Source of the DNA: Chlorobiaceae bacterium
GTDB lineage: Bacteria; Bacteroidota; Chlorobiia; Chlorobiales; Chlorobiaceae
NCBI GenBank assembly: GCA_013334485.1
Contig: JAAXXL010000001.1
Span: 38,209 to 102,208, forward strand
DNA: 64,000 nt
Reading direction: 5' to 3'
A program made the position numbers and the translations under genes. Under the pieces are notes generated by a model, which searched no databases, was not told the DNA's origin, and saw nothing but the letters and a program-made list of their open reading frames with translations. Of this stretch, positions 42,835 to 51,730 are shown piece by piece. Within the stretch, counting starts at the first letter, position 1; each line of letters starts with the position of its first letter.

Positions 42835-43443
42835 ATGACACACTTCAAATCCATAAGAACTATCGCTCTCGGTGCAGCACTTCTTGGTTTATTCGCAGTG
42901 CCATCATCTGCCAGAGCAGCGGTTACTCAATCGGGAACAACCACCGTCACGGTTACCATGCCGGAGTATCTTGTTCTGCACTACTACAGTGCTGTTGCCC
43001 TGAACTTTTCCGCCACCTCGGCAAGCGCATCACAGACAGGTTCACCGCTTTCGGCTACCTGGACAACTCTCGGCGATACCTCAACAACTCTTGCTGCATC
43101 AGCAACAGAGGTAGGGCCCTCGTCAGCTAACATTACACTGAAGAATGCCTGGGCAATTGCCGGTCTCTCAAGCAGTGGAACAGCAACCGTATCAATTACC
43201 GGAACTGATTTCGCAGCAACAAGAGTCGGTTCAACCTCGAAGATAGGTGTAAGCGGATACGGACTGGCCTCAACAAATGGCGTAAGCGGAGCGGTTTCAG
43301 GAAGTACCATTACCACGCAGTTGCGCGGAGTTACCGGTCAGGCACAGACCGTTGGTGATGTCAAAATGACACTCAACTTCTCGAATACCACTGAGTCCGG
43401 TGCACATACAGGATCGTTCACGATTACTGCACAGACCATCTGA
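42835..43443 (+). CDS. Secreted beta-sandwich-like protein, possibly a pilin or surface-layer subunit
   Basis: A 202-residue protein with a signal peptide (about 1-31, ending 'SSARA'). The mature part is extremely rich in Ser, Thr, Ala and Gly and alternates short beta-strands ('TTTVTVTMPEYLVLHY', 'GTATVSITGTD'), ending 'TGSFTITAQTI'. That ending resembles fimbrial or CfaB/spore-coat-U-type subunits. Only one or no cysteine is present. I do not recognise a family with certainty. The ATG at 42835 follows AAGGGAG; the track start 16 codons earlier would disrupt the signal peptide. A strong terminator follows and no chaperone-usher genes are near. Confidence 0.7.
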   Translation: MTHFKSIRTIALGAALLGLFAVPSSARAAVTQSGTTTVTVTMPEYLVLHYYSAVALNFSATSASASQTGSPLSATWTTLGDTSTTLAASATEVGPSSANITLKNAWAIAGLSSSGTATVSITGTDFAATRVGSTSKIGVSGYGLASTNGVSGAVSGSTITTQLRGVTGQAQTVGDVKMTLNFSNTTESGAHTGSFTITAQTI

Positions 43444-43489
43444 CGCAGAGTATTGTAACTGCTCTCTTACCTTCATCTCATGTAGACTA

Positions 43490-43525
43490 CAAGCAAGGCT
43501 CTTTTCTGGAGCCTTGCTTGTTTTG
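43490..43525. terminator. Terminator after the secreted protein gene
   Basis: CAAGCAAGGCTC pairs perfectly with GAGCCTTGCTTG around TTTTCTG and is followed by TTTTG. It sits between this gene and convergent arfB. Confidence 0.9.
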
Positions 43526-43527
43526 TT

Positions 43528-43929
43528 CTACCAATCAATACGACCACGCAGCAGTTTGACTTCTGAACGTTTTTCCTTGCTTTCGAGTCGTTTTTGACGT
43601 GAACTTCCGGTCGGCTTTGTCTCCCTGCGCTTTTTGGGAACAACAGCAACACTATCGAGAATAAGCTGCAAGCGAAGGAGCGCATCTTCCCGGTTTTTTT
43701 CTTTTGTCCGATAGCGCTGGGCTTTAATGACAAGCACACCATCTTTAGAAATCCGCCTGTCTTTCAGGGCAAGCATGCGCCCCTTCACCGCGTCAGGAAG
43801 AGATGAGGCCCTGACGTCAAAACGCAAATGAACCGCACTTTCAACCTTGTTGACATTCTGCCCGCCCGCACCCTGTGAGCGCATGGAGTGCAGTTCAAGC
43901 TCCTCTTCCCTTATGGTCACCTTGTTCAT
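43528..43929 (-). CDS. arfB: Ribosome-rescue peptidyl-tRNA hydrolase ArfB
   Basis: A 133-residue release-factor-like hydrolase that frees stalled ribosomes lacking a stop codon. The catalytic GGQ motif is in 'RSQGAGGQNVNKVESAVHL' (about 18-36). The C-terminal tail is highly basic ('KPTGSSRQKRLESKEKR'), as needed to enter the empty mRNA channel. The ATG at 43929 is chosen; the upstream track start adds 14 non-conserved residues. Confidence 0.9.
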   Translation of the reverse strand: MNKVTIREEELELHSMRSQGAGGQNVNKVESAVHLRFDVRASSLPDAVKGRMLALKDRRISKDGVLVIKAQRYRTKEKNREDALLRLQLILDSVAVVPKKRRETKPTGSSRQKRLESKEKRSEVKLLRGRIDW

Positions 43930-44070
43930 AGTCTCCCCGCGTTTCCCCCCGACTGCGTCAGGGGCTGCCAATATTATACCCAGAGCTTAGCCTGAAATCC
44001 AGAATCTCTGCTACATCTTCCTTTCGTGCCTTTTCGAGCAATCCCTGGACAAAACTCTTCCTCTTCAACA

Positions 44071-44099
44071 GGGCAACCACAAGGGATTGCCCCTACACC
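44071..44099. repeat. Repeat family B copy
   Basis: 'GGGCAACCACAAGGGATTGC' followed by CCCTACACC; identical to the copy at 51897 over the whole unit. Confidence 0.7.
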
Positions 44100-44172
44100 C
44101 TTTTCGTGCCATTCGTGGACAAAAATCTTCTCTTTTTCCCAGCACTTTTCTTCATCCCTCATCTCTTCATCT

Positions 44173-44240
44173 GTCATCTCGAACGCAGAGAGAGATCTCC
44201 CTTAACAAAAGATAGATCCCTCCCTTCAGTTCGGGATGAC
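44173..44240. repeat. Repeat family A copy 3
   Basis: GTCATCTCGAACGC to AGTTCGGGATGAC, with 'AGAGAGATCTCC' and 'TAGATCCCTCCC' inside. A second partial right end follows 11 bp later. Confidence 0.85.
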
Positions 44241-44359
44241 AATGGGAATGTTCGGGATGACAATACGAATATCCGCAATGACATCACTTCCTACCTAACA
44301 CATAGTACCTCTTACCTCTTCCTCTCAGCACTCGCGACTCAGCACCCGGCACTTTTTTT

Positions 44360-44953
44360 CTAATCCCCCCCTAACACCTTTTCCAAAGTTTCTGGCCAGG
44401 AGCTGAACTGGATTGCGCGTATGCCTGTTTCAGATGCAGCAATGCAGTTTTCATGCCTGTCGTCAATAAGCAGAAACTCCTCTGCAGGAAGACCTGAATC
44501 AGAAAGCACATGCATAAATGCCTCCCGTGAGCTTTTCAGGAATCCATGCTCATAGGAGAGATAATATCGCTCCCTGCCTCTCAACAAAGGTACGGTGTTC
44601 AAGAGAAAGGCAAAATGGAGCGGGTCGGTGTCGCTCATAATCCATATCCGGTGCTCTTTTTCGAGAAGCTCTACTCCCCGGTCCGCGCCTTGCAAAGGAG
44701 TAAAGATATTCTGCCACTTCGCCCTAATATCAGAGGTTTTGCTGTTTTGTATGAGCCGGTCACCCTCAATCATGGCCAGATAGTCAAAAGGGGCAATCAT
44801 TCCCCGGTCAAACCGGCTTTTCAGCTCTCCCTGACAGTATTTATCACAAAGAGCCTGCCCATCGACACTTCCGGAGGGAAGAGCCCCTCTGCAAAAGGCA
44901 GTAAAATCAACTGAAACAAGCACATTGCCAATATCAAGAAGAATAATGCTCAT
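44360..44953 (-). CDS. HAD-superfamily phosphatase, YihX-like
   Basis: A 197-residue haloacid-dehalogenase-type hydrolase. Motif I is 'LLDIGNVLVSVDF' (about 4-16), the D-x-G-N form of YihX-type sugar-phosphate phosphatases in place of the usual DxD. Motif II is in 'WIMSDTDPLH' (about 104) and motif IV 'FLLIDDRHENC' (about 160). The likely substrate is a small sugar phosphate or a nucleotide; this cannot be read from the sequence. Confidence 0.85.
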   Translation of the reverse strand: MSIILLDIGNVLVSVDFTAFCRGALPSGSVDGQALCDKYCQGELKSRFDRGMIAPFDYLAMIEGDRLIQNSKTSDIRAKWQNIFTPLQGADRGVELLEKEHRIWIMSDTDPLHFAFLLNTVPLLRGRERYYLSYEHGFLKSSREAFMHVLSDSGLPAEEFLLIDDRHENCIAASETGIRAIQFSSWPETLEKVLGGD

Positions 44954-45347
44954 AAGAGTTCAGGTTAAAAGAGAAGTGCAGAAATTCCTGATGTTGAATT
45001 GCTGAAAAAACGATCCTGCGTTATCGCCCTTTGGCAGATGTTTCTCTTTGTCGTTGCGGTCACCAAAGTCCTTGTTGTCCTTTTCTCGATCTCCTTGACT
45101 CGATTTCAGGGTAATTTATGAGCCCGAAGGCCCGTAAACAAAAAAAACACAGTGCGCACAAAAATTGCACACTGTGTTTTTAATCAATAACCCGGGAGGT
45201 ATGACTTTCAGTAATAAAATACCGGATGCGGTCAAGCAGAACAACCGCATTCATAAAACAAGCGGAAAGTGCTGATAAATGATCAACCGGCCAAGCCGCC
45301 CGAACAAAGTGATGTGAAGAACCGCCCTGTGGTTCGAAACTCTAACC
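44954..45347. other. Intergenic region between HAD gene and cold-shock gene
   Basis: A 394-bp stretch. It contains a terminator-like hairpin (45144-45181) and little else. AT-rich sequence downstream of cspA shows no ORF with a plausible start. Confidence 0.45.
45141..45183. terminator. Hairpin downstream of the cold-shock gene
   Basis: AAAACACAGTG pairs with CACTGTGTTTT, extended by an almost complementary inner segment, with A- and T-runs on either side. It is about 165 bp past the cold-shock stop and could end transcripts from either strand. Confidence 0.75.
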
Positions 45348-45557
45348 TTAAAGAGGGGTTACGTTTTCAGCCTGAAGTCCTTTTGCGCCCTGTGTAACTT
45401 CCATCAATACTTTCTGGCCTTCAACAAGGGTTTTGCGTCCAGTTCCGTTAATTGCACTGTGATGCACAAAAACGTCTTTTCCGCCCTTCTGCTCAATAAA
45501 ACCGTAACCTTTTTCTTCGTTGAACCATTTGACAGTTCCTTCAACCTGAGTACCCAT
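45348..45557 (-). CDS. Cold-shock domain protein
   Basis: A 69-residue single cold-shock domain (OB-fold) nucleic-acid chaperone. It carries RNP1 'KGYGFIEQ' (about 16-23) and RNP2 'VFVHHSAI' (about 29-36), after 'GTVKWFNEE'. The ATG at 45557 is preceded by GAGGTA on the minus strand; the longer track start has no support. The approximately 230-bp upstream region is AT-rich, as often seen for the leaders of cold-inducible genes. Confidence 0.94.
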   Translation of the reverse strand: MGTQVEGTVKWFNEEKGYGFIEQKGGKDVFVHHSAINGTGRKTLVEGQKVLMEVTQGAKGLQAENVTPL

Positions 45558-45789
45558 ATCTACCTCTTTTTTATTTTTGCCAGTTAAACTTGGCGTTACA
45601 ATGAACGAACTTCTACATGAAGCGCTCAAAAACTAATTTATTTATCGTGAAAATTAATTTACTCACTTTAAGCTAATTCAAAAAGAAAGTTGTGCAGTTT
45701 ACTCCACTTTTTTACAATCGATCAAAAAAAATCCATGGTACTCTTCGAAAGAGCACCCTCCAGGGAAGAGTAAAAGAAAAACCGCCCTC

Positions 45790-46740
45790 TTACAGAACAG
45801 CCCAGAGCTTTATGCGGCGATCGTCACTTCCGCTTGCAATTACTTTTCCATCCGGAGAGATATCAACAGATTGTACTTCGAGTGTATGACCACGATAAGA
45901 GTGAATCTGTTTACCTGTCGCTACATCCCAGAGACGGATCGATTCATCATTAGCTGCACTTGCAACTTTCGTCCCTTCAGGATTGAAACAGACGCTGCGC
46001 ACAGCATCTTCATGACCTTCAAGCACCTTAAGAATCTCTCCTGTTGCGGCATCAACAATCTTCACCTTGGCATCCCGGCCACAAAAAGCGATCAATTTAT
46101 CGTCAGGGCTAAAAACAACCGCGTGGGAAAGAGTGTCATTGGTTCGATAGTTGGCAATATTTTTGCCGCTCTCAACATCCCAGATTCTAAGAACCGGCTC
46201 TTCACCACAACTTACAATCTTCGTACCGTCATGGCTGTATGCAAGAGATTCAATATATGACTTATGACCTCTCCACAACGAGAGTTCTTTACCGGTTTCA
46301 ACATCCCAAAGCCGGATAGTCGTATCGCGGGAACAGCTTGCAAGAACTTTGCTGTCGGGGCTGAATGCAACCATGCGCACTGCTGTGTCGTGACCTTTGC
46401 AAACATGAACGCATGCTCCGGTTGCAGCATCCCATATTCTGACCGTACTGTCGGTACTTCCGCTCGCAACTCTTTTGCCGTCGCGACTGTAGTCGATGCA
46501 CTCCACCCAGGTTTCATGACCTTTCATGGTGAACAGTGATTTACCGGTCTCGACATCCCACAGCATCACACTCTCATCAAAACTGCCGCTGACAATTTTT
46601 TTGCCGTCCGCGCTGAACTTCACACCAAGAACCCGGTCGAGATGGCCTTCCATTGTCTTGATGACATTGACATCCTCTTTAATCGCGGGAAGTTTCAGTT
46701 CTACCTCTTTTTTTCCGAATATCTTCGATAAGAAACCCAT
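45790..46740 (-). CDS. Seven-bladed WD40 repeat protein
   Basis: A 316-residue protein. After the basic N-terminus 'MGFLSKIFGKKEVELKL' come seven WD40 blades starting at about residue 28. Most begin with a GH dipeptide ('EGHLDR', 'KGHETW', 'KGHDTA', 'RGHKSY', 'EGHEDA', 'RGHTLE') and end with 'LWD', 'IWD' or similar; blade 5 is degenerate ('NYRTND...VKIVD'). Together they form one closed propeller, a protein-interaction platform. No enzyme domain is fused and there is no signal peptide, so it acts in the cytoplasm or at the inner membrane. The partner is unknown. Confidence 0.88.
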   Translation of the reverse strand: MGFLSKIFGKKEVELKLPAIKEDVNVIKTMEGHLDRVLGVKFSADGKKIVSGSFDESVMLWDVETGKSLFTMKGHETWVECIDYSRDGKRVASGSTDSTVRIWDAATGACVHVCKGHDTAVRMVAFSPDSKVLASCSRDTTIRLWDVETGKELSLWRGHKSYIESLAYSHDGTKIVSCGEEPVLRIWDVESGKNIANYRTNDTLSHAVVFSPDDKLIAFCGRDAKVKIVDAATGEILKVLEGHEDAVRSVCFNPEGTKVASAANDESIRLWDVATGKQIHSYRGHTLEVQSVDISPDGKVIASGSDDRRIKLWAVL

Positions 46741-46857
46741 AGCACTGCTCTTGTTTGAATTGATACGCTTTTGCCTGCTTGTGCAGGGGATAGCCATATT
46801 ACATTAATCGTGCAATTTACAAAATTTAATCGCCTTCACCGAAATCTTGCTCCTCCC

Positions 46858-47997
46858 TCATGAAAAATTGTACGCTCTCCCCTTCCATTTTGCTCCACTG
46901 CCTGAGTGTATGATCCAGAAGGAGTTAACGGCAATCGCAATCAGAATAAGCTGCGAAAAGAGATTAAGAAAAACCATGAACAGAGACTGCGTAAATACCC
47001 GTGCAATTATAATTCTGCAGGCAAGGGCGATGATAATCTGAAAAAGCGGCAGCCAGAATTGTCCGGGAGTGAACCTCCCCGCACTCAGTGCTTGTATGAA
47101 AAAAGCATAAGGGACTACGTAGAGCGCTGCGGTCAAGAGCATAAGCAAAAACAATCCGACTGTGTTGTATCCGAGACCTGCATAGAGGTTTTTGGAAAAT
47201 CCTTCCCAGATATCTTTGAATGAACGGTACATCCGGCACCTTACCGCGTCAGAACCATTAAATGCCACAACCCTTCCGCCTGCGCCTTTTACCTCACGAC
47301 AAAGCCATACATCTTCAGCCAGGGCCTGCTTGACTGATGCGTGACCGTTAATGCGCTCGTAGCACTCCCTTCGAAAAAGAATAAACTGGCCGTTGGCAAA
47401 ACAAAAAGCGGGATTTCTGCTTTTCCAGACAAGGCGGATAGGGAGGTAACACATGAGAATAACATAAACCAGCGGCACAACAAGCTCTTCCCAGAACGAG
47501 CGGAGCTCCTGATGAGGCGTCAGCGAGAGCATGTCAGCCCCGGTATTGTTCAATGCGGCAACCGAGCGGCGAAGGGCATCGGGCTCGTGCATGGTATCGG
47601 CATCGGTAAAGAGCAACAGCTCCCCTTTTGCCTGGCGACTGAGCTGAAAGCATGCCCAGGCTTTGCCATGCCATCCATCGGGAAGCGGTTCACCATTCAG
47701 TACCCTCAGCCGTCCATCAGACTCGTTCAAAAGAGTTTGCAGCAGCTCCGGTGTAGCATCGGTTGAACCGTCATCGAGTGCCAGAATTTCAAAAGCCCGA
47801 TACTCCTGCTGTAACAGAGAGCGCACACAACGCTCAATATTAAGCGCTTCATTCCTCGCTGGAACAAGAATTGAAACCAGCGGACCGCAACTGGTCGGAT
47901 TTACAGGCAATGCCGTGAGATCGACCAGATTTCTCAGCAGTATTGCTAAAAAAACCAGCAGAAAAAGTAAAACAGCGATCTGATAGATGAGCAGCAT
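46858..47997 (-). CDS. cruC: Family 2 glycosyltransferase, probable chlorobactene glucosyltransferase
   Basis: A 379-residue membrane glycosyltransferase. An N-terminal helix (about 1-22) is followed by a GT-A domain with 'SILVPARNEALNIERCV' (about 44), 'LALDDGSTDAT', the metal-binding 'FTDADT' (about 131) and 'LAEDVWLCREVK' (acid motif). Four to five C-terminal helices follow. The pattern, including 'LPDGWHGKAWAC', fits carotenoid glucosyltransferases. I remember CruC in C. tepidum lying a few genes from bchK, as here. The function is likely but not proven by sequence alone. It starts 64 bp after the hisG stop. Confidence 0.7.
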   Translation of the reverse strand: MLLIYQIAVLLFLLVFLAILLRNLVDLTALPVNPTSCGPLVSILVPARNEALNIERCVRSLLQQEYRAFEILALDDGSTDATPELLQTLLNESDGRLRVLNGEPLPDGWHGKAWACFQLSRQAKGELLLFTDADTMHEPDALRRSVAALNNTGADMLSLTPHQELRSFWEELVVPLVYVILMCYLPIRLVWKSRNPAFCFANGQFILFRRECYERINGHASVKQALAEDVWLCREVKGAGGRVVAFNGSDAVRCRMYRSFKDIWEGFSKNLYAGLGYNTVGLFLLMLLTAALYVVPYAFFIQALSAGRFTPGQFWLPLFQIIIALACRIIIARVFTQSLFMVFLNLFSQLILIAIAVNSFWIIHSGSGAKWKGRAYNFS

Positions 47998-48005
47998 AGA
48001 AGAGC

Positions 48006-48034
48006 TAAAAAAGGCCGCCCTTGCGGGCAGCCTG
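48006..48034 (-). terminator. Terminator after hisG
   Basis: On the minus strand GGCTGCCC pairs with GGGCGGCC (one G-T wobble) around GCAA and is followed by TTTTTT. It precedes the cruC-like gene, so that gene may have its own promoter or depend on read-through. Confidence 0.85.
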
Positions 48035-48060
48035 AAATTTCATGATCTGATCGAAAAAGT

Positions 48061-48945
48061 TCAATCGATCAGTTTATTGATATTGTACTCAAAAATACCC
48101 TCTGCACCGGCTCTTTTCAGTTCAGGAATAAGCTTGCGCACAATTTTTTCAGTGACAATAACTTCAAGCGCAACCCACTGATCTTCAGCCAGATGAGAGA
48201 CGGTCGGCTGACGCAGTGCCGGAATAATGGCGATAATCTTGTCGAGAGCTGATTTCGGAGCGTTCATTTTCAGGCCAACCTTGCCCTGAGCATTGATTGC
48301 GCCCTGAAGCATCAAAGCCATACTCTCAATCTTTTCGCGCTTCCATGGATCGTTCCATGAGCTCTTGTTGGCGATAAGTTTTGTGTTTGACTCAAGGATG
48401 GTATCGACAATCCTCAGTTTGTTGGCTCTGAGTGAAGAGCCTGTTTCGGTAACCTCAACAATGGCATCAGCAAGATCGGGTGGCTTGACTTCGGTAGCTC
48501 CCCAACTGAACTCCACCGAAGCCGTAACACCGTTACGTGCAAGATATTTTTTGGTAATATTGACCACTTCGGTAGCGATATGCTTGCCTTCAAGATCTTT
48601 GACCGACTTGATTGAAGAGTTTTCAGGGACAGCAAGTACCCAGCGAACCGGTCGCATTGAAGCCTTGGAATAGACCAGATCAGCCACCTCAACAACATCG
48701 GCATCGGTTTCAATGATCCAGTCCTTGCCGGTAAGACCGACATCAAAGGCCCCAAGCTCAACATAGTGAGCCATCTCCTGCGCCCTTATGAGAATAGCTT
48801 CAAGCTCATCATCATCTATAGAGGGAAAATAGGAACGACTCTGTACAGAAAAATGAAATCCTGCATGTGCAAAAAGATCGATTGTCGAATCCTGAAGACT
48901 TCCTTTCGGCAACCCGAGCTTGAGCACCTTGTTTTTATTAGTCAT
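48061..48945 (-). CDS. hisG: ATP phosphoribosyltransferase, long form
   Basis: First enzyme of histidine synthesis, joining ATP and PRPP. The 294 residues match the long, self-regulated form: two periplasmic-binding-like lobes ('[14 protein letters not shown]' at the N-terminus, 'VGLTGKDWI', '[16 protein letters not shown]' as the PRPP-binding loop at about 167) and a C-terminal ACT-like domain (about 220-294) for histidine feedback. No other his gene is present in the window. Confidence 0.96.
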   Translation of the reverse strand: MTNKNKVLKLGLPKGSLQDSTIDLFAHAGFHFSVQSRSYFPSIDDDELEAILIRAQEMAHYVELGAFDVGLTGKDWIIETDADVVEVADLVYSKASMRPVRWVLAVPENSSIKSVKDLEGKHIATEVVNITKKYLARNGVTASVEFSWGATEVKPPDLADAIVEVTETGSSLRANKLRIVDTILESNTKLIANKSSWNDPWKREKIESMALMLQGAINAQGKVGLKMNAPKSALDKIIAIIPALRQPTVSHLAEDQWVALEVIVTEKIVRKLIPELKRAGAEGIFEYNINKLID

Positions 48946-49045
48946 GGCAAAAACAGTCTATACTATTAATTTACTTGTACCTACACATTTATTTTCCCGA
49001 CCCGGTCAGGAGCCCCCATATCGCGCCCTCCGAGGCTTAACACCT

Positions 49046-49113
49046 GTCATCTCGAACGCAGAGAGAGATCTGCATTTACGAAAATCAGATCCATCCTTTC
49101 AGTTCGGGATAAC
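49046..49113. repeat. Repeat family A copy 4
   Basis: GTCATCTCGAACGC to AGTTCGGGATAAC (last arm has one changed base), between hisG and lpxH. It is followed by 'ACTCAGCACTCAGCACCCAG' debris. Confidence 0.85.
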
Positions 49114-49152
49114 ACCTCTCATTACTCAGCACTCAGCACCCAGCACTCGTCA

Positions 49153-49905
49153 CTATTCTCCTACCTCTTTCAATTGAAACTCACCATCCTTGAACACGCC
49201 ATAAGGCGATTGACCCTCAATCCACGATCCGAGATTGGCATATTTTTTCAAACCCCCGGAGAGATCGTTTACCCCCCGAACGTGGTTATGGCCGCATACA
49301 AAGTAATCAAACTCTTTCTCAGTCGCCAGCAGTTTAGCAAAATCAAGCAGCCGATCCGTTTCAAAAACACGGTTGTCAGGCTTATGGGTGCGGCTGAGCT
49401 GTGAAAGCCATTTCATCAGACCAATTGCCAGATCCGGCTGAAAGCCGGAAAGGAGAGCAAGATTGAAACGGTTTCTGACTATACGGGAAAAAAGCTTGTA
49501 GCCAATATCCCCCTGACCGAGTCCGTCACCATGGGCAATAATAAATCTGCTCCCGTCAATCTGAAGCTCATGCATACCATAGAGGGTTTTGATGCCGAGC
49601 TCATCATCAAAGTACCGCCCGAGAAAGAAGTCGTGATTACCGGCAACATAGACAACCTCTATGTTGCTCCGAACCAGATCAGACAATAAACAAAATAACC
49701 GGGTAAATCCCTTTGGAATAACATGGCGGAACTCAAGCCAGTAATCAAAAATATCGCCAAGCATATAAAGCGAACGACCTTCCGCCTTGATGATGGCGAA
49801 AAGTCGTTCGAGGTTATCAAGCTTGAGCTGCTCGGTTTTTTCATCCTGCAGCCCGGCATGAAAGTCGCTGATAAAATAGCTGGCTTGTTGCCCCCCTGTT
49901 GTCAT
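49153..49905 (-). CDS. lpxH: UDP-2,3-diacylglucosamine pyrophosphatase
   Basis: A 250-residue calcineurin-like phosphoesterase that forms lipid X in lipid A synthesis. Metal-binding motifs are 'ISDFHAG' (about 12-18), 'LGDIFDYW' (about 49-56), 'AGNHDFFLG' (about 88), 'IAHGDGLGQGD' (about 123-133) and 'VCGHNHVRG' (about 201). All ligands are present. The first gene of the lpxH-cruC direction is unclear; the prenol kinase and bchK lie upstream on the same strand with short gaps. Confidence 0.9.
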   Translation of the reverse strand: MTTGGQQASYFISDFHAGLQDEKTEQLKLDNLERLFAIIKAEGRSLYMLGDIFDYWLEFRHVIPKGFTRLFCLLSDLVRSNIEVVYVAGNHDFFLGRYFDDELGIKTLYGMHELQIDGSRFIIAHGDGLGQGDIGYKLFSRIVRNRFNLALLSGFQPDLAIGLMKWLSQLSRTHKPDNRVFETDRLLDFAKLLATEKEFDYFVCGHNHVRGVNDLSGGLKKYANLGSWIEGQSPYGVFKDGEFQLKEVGE

Positions 49906-49921
49906 GGGTTAATCCCTGCTT

Positions 49922-50635
49922 TTATAAAAAACGGGCAGCCGCAATAACTGCAAGAGGAATCGTAATGTTATCAACCTCCTTGGGGCTGACACCTTCCACA
50001 ATTGTTGCAATTACAGCAATAGCTATAATCTTCTGAGTGGAGAACGATCCGGGAACAATGAGTTCCATAAAAAAAAGCGAGGCGGCAATGCTGCCGACAA
50101 GAAAAGCAAGGCTCCCTTCAACACTTTTATCACTCAGCACCCTGTATTTAAGCCTGCCGAAGCGGGTTCCGATAATCGGAGCAAGCCCGACACCCCAGCC
50201 GAGAATAGACATGGCCAGAACGCCCGCTGGTTGTTTGTAATAAACGGTTCCACAAATCATGGCCACAATAACAAAGTAGAGTGTACCCTTGAGCAGTTCG
50301 CGCTTGTCTCCGGTTCTGGTCATAGTTTTCACTGCCTGATCATCATCAGCGGCAAAAAGCCCCTTCTGTATCAAAAGCAGCGTCCAGACAGCAAAAACGG
50401 TAATATTCAGATAGTGCGACCAGTCAGTATCGATAAACAGAGGAAGAAAAACAATAACCGAACCGGCACAGATGTGGGTAATCTTGCGACTGATATCCCT
50501 CGGGAGATTATGATTGGTCACAAGATAGTCCATCAGAGGGGGAACACTGAATACATAGACAAAGGTGAAAAGAGTAACCAGTGCATTATGCCATACCACC
50601 GGCAGCGAAAAGAGTGTAGCCTGAAGAGTATCCAT
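49922..50635 (-). CDS. Phytol/farnesol kinase-like integral membrane protein
   Basis: A 237-residue protein with about six to seven membrane helices of the CTP-transferase/dolichol-kinase fold. 'SRKITHICAGSVIVFLP' (about 49-65) and 'DKSVEGSLAFLVGSIAAS' (about 168-185) are the family signatures, shared with the plant phytol kinase VTE5. The reaction expected is phosphorylation of a free prenol with CTP or UTP. Its place directly between bchK and lpxH suggests it feeds prenyl phosphate to the chlorophyll synthase or salvages alcohol tails (farnesol, phytol). That link is an inference. Confidence 0.8.
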   Translation of the reverse strand: MDTLQATLFSLPVVWHNALVTLFTFVYVFSVPPLMDYLVTNHNLPRDISRKITHICAGSVIVFLPLFIDTDWSHYLNITVFAVWTLLLIQKGLFAADDDQAVKTMTRTGDKRELLKGTLYFVIVAMICGTVYYKQPAGVLAMSILGWGVGLAPIIGTRFGRLKYRVLSDKSVEGSLAFLVGSIAASLFFMELIVPGSFSTQKIIAIAVIATIVEGVSPKEVDNITIPLAVIAAARFL

Positions 50636-50731
50636 AAGAGCATTATGTTTAAGATTACTATTGAAAACAGCTCACCAATTCACCGGTACTCTTTTACCTA
50701 ACAAAATTCATGACCGCAAAAAACCAGTTCT

Positions 50732-51730
50732 TTACATATACTTCATGCCGACCATACCAGCCACAAGAAGATTATTGATCAAAAACAGAACGTTGTTTGC
50801 TATCTGAAAACGAAGAAACGCATTGTGCTCCTGAACATCACTTTTACCGAGAACATTACCGAATCCATCCTCAACAGCACTGTTCATGAATGAGATTCCC
50901 CCTTTCGGATCTCGCAGAAGCTGAACCTGAAGAACCAGATTAAGCACAAGCCCGATCAAAACAAAGGCCATGGGAATCAGAAATCCCCAGGTAAAGGAGA
51001 GCCAGGCAAGAACGGCAAAAACAAGGTCAATAATTACAAATGAGACCAGAAAGGTCTTGCGGGCACCAATCATCACCGTCATTGACTTGAGACCACCCTC
51101 TTTATCACCTTCCGCAGACTTGAAGTCATTAAGAATGATCAAGGCCACTGCCATGAAAAAGTTAAGACTTGCGAGCCATATTGCTTCAGGACGAATATCA
51201 CCGAAAAGGGCATTTGCCGAGATGAAAGAGACGAAGCCATAGGAAAAGCCGACGGCCGGCGCTGAGGTAAGAATGTTTTTTTTCAGCTTGAGGGGCGGTG
51301 CTGAATAGATATAGGCAACAACCAGAGCTGATAAAATCGAAGCCACAATCACAATGCCACGAACTCCACCGATATGCACTCCAAGCAGCACACCAAGACC
51401 AATGGCAAGAAGAAGTGCAATAATGCTGTTCCATAATCCCTCTTTTTCTGTCAGCCTTCCGGATGGAATCGGACGGGTAGGTTCATTGACCCGGTCAAGT
51501 TCAAGATCAAAGCAGTCGTTGACTGACTGACTGAAACCGGTTCCAAGAGGACCGAACATCAGAAAAATGGCAAAAAGAAGAAGATAGTCGTGAAGGGTAG
51601 GCTGCATGGCACCGGATGCCATAACACCTCCGGCAAGGCACGGAAAAACGCTGATCCAGGTAACAGGATCCAGCAGTTCAAGATGTGCTCTAACTTTATC
51701 GGTAAACCCAAGTCTTGCAGGAACTGGCAT
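50732..51730 (-). CDS. bchK: Bacteriochlorophyll synthase of the UbiA family, probable BchK
   Basis: A 332-residue integral membrane prenyltransferase. It shows the Asp-rich motif 'NDCFDLELDRVNEPTRPIP' (about 71-89), a second motif 'NDFKSAEGDKEGGLKSM' (about 201-217) and seven to nine helices. It attaches the isoprenoid tail to (bacterio)chlorophyllide; BchK uses farnesyl diphosphate for bacteriochlorophyll c, d or e. BchG and ChlG paralogues exist in these bacteria. I choose BchK because I recall it near CruC in C. tepidum; sequence by eye does not separate them. The next gene on the strand is the prenol kinase. Confidence 0.82.
   Translation of the reverse strand: MPVPARLGFTDKVRAHLELLDPVTWISVFPCLAGGVMASGAMQPTLHDYLLLFAIFLMFGPLGTGFSQSVNDCFDLELDRVNEPTRPIPSGRLTEKEGLWNSIIALLLAIGLGVLLGVHIGGVRGIVIVASILSALVVAYIYSAPPLKLKKNILTSAPAVGFSYGFVSFISANALFGDIRPEAIWLASLNFFMAVALIILNDFKSAEGDKEGGLKSMTVMIGARKTFLVSFVIIDLVFAVLAWLSFTWGFLIPMAFVLIGLVLNLVLQVQLLRDPKGGISFMNSAVEDGFGNVLGKSDVQEHNAFLRFQIANNVLFLINNLLVAGMVGMKYM

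Larger units (their letters stand above)
43930..44359. other. Composite repeat region
   Basis: A 430-bp gap holding two 'TTCGTGCC...GGACAAAA' segments (about 44024 and 44102), a family B hairpin (44071-44099), a family A element (44173-44240) plus a partial extra end ('TTCGGGATGACAA' at 44251), and 'AGCACTCGCGACTCAGCACC' near the HAD gene. No gene is evident. Confidence 0.55.

Noticed and set aside
45320-45350. 'GGTTCGAAACTC' near 45331 as a tRNA T-arm
   Set aside because: No matching acceptor or anticodon stem surrounds it.
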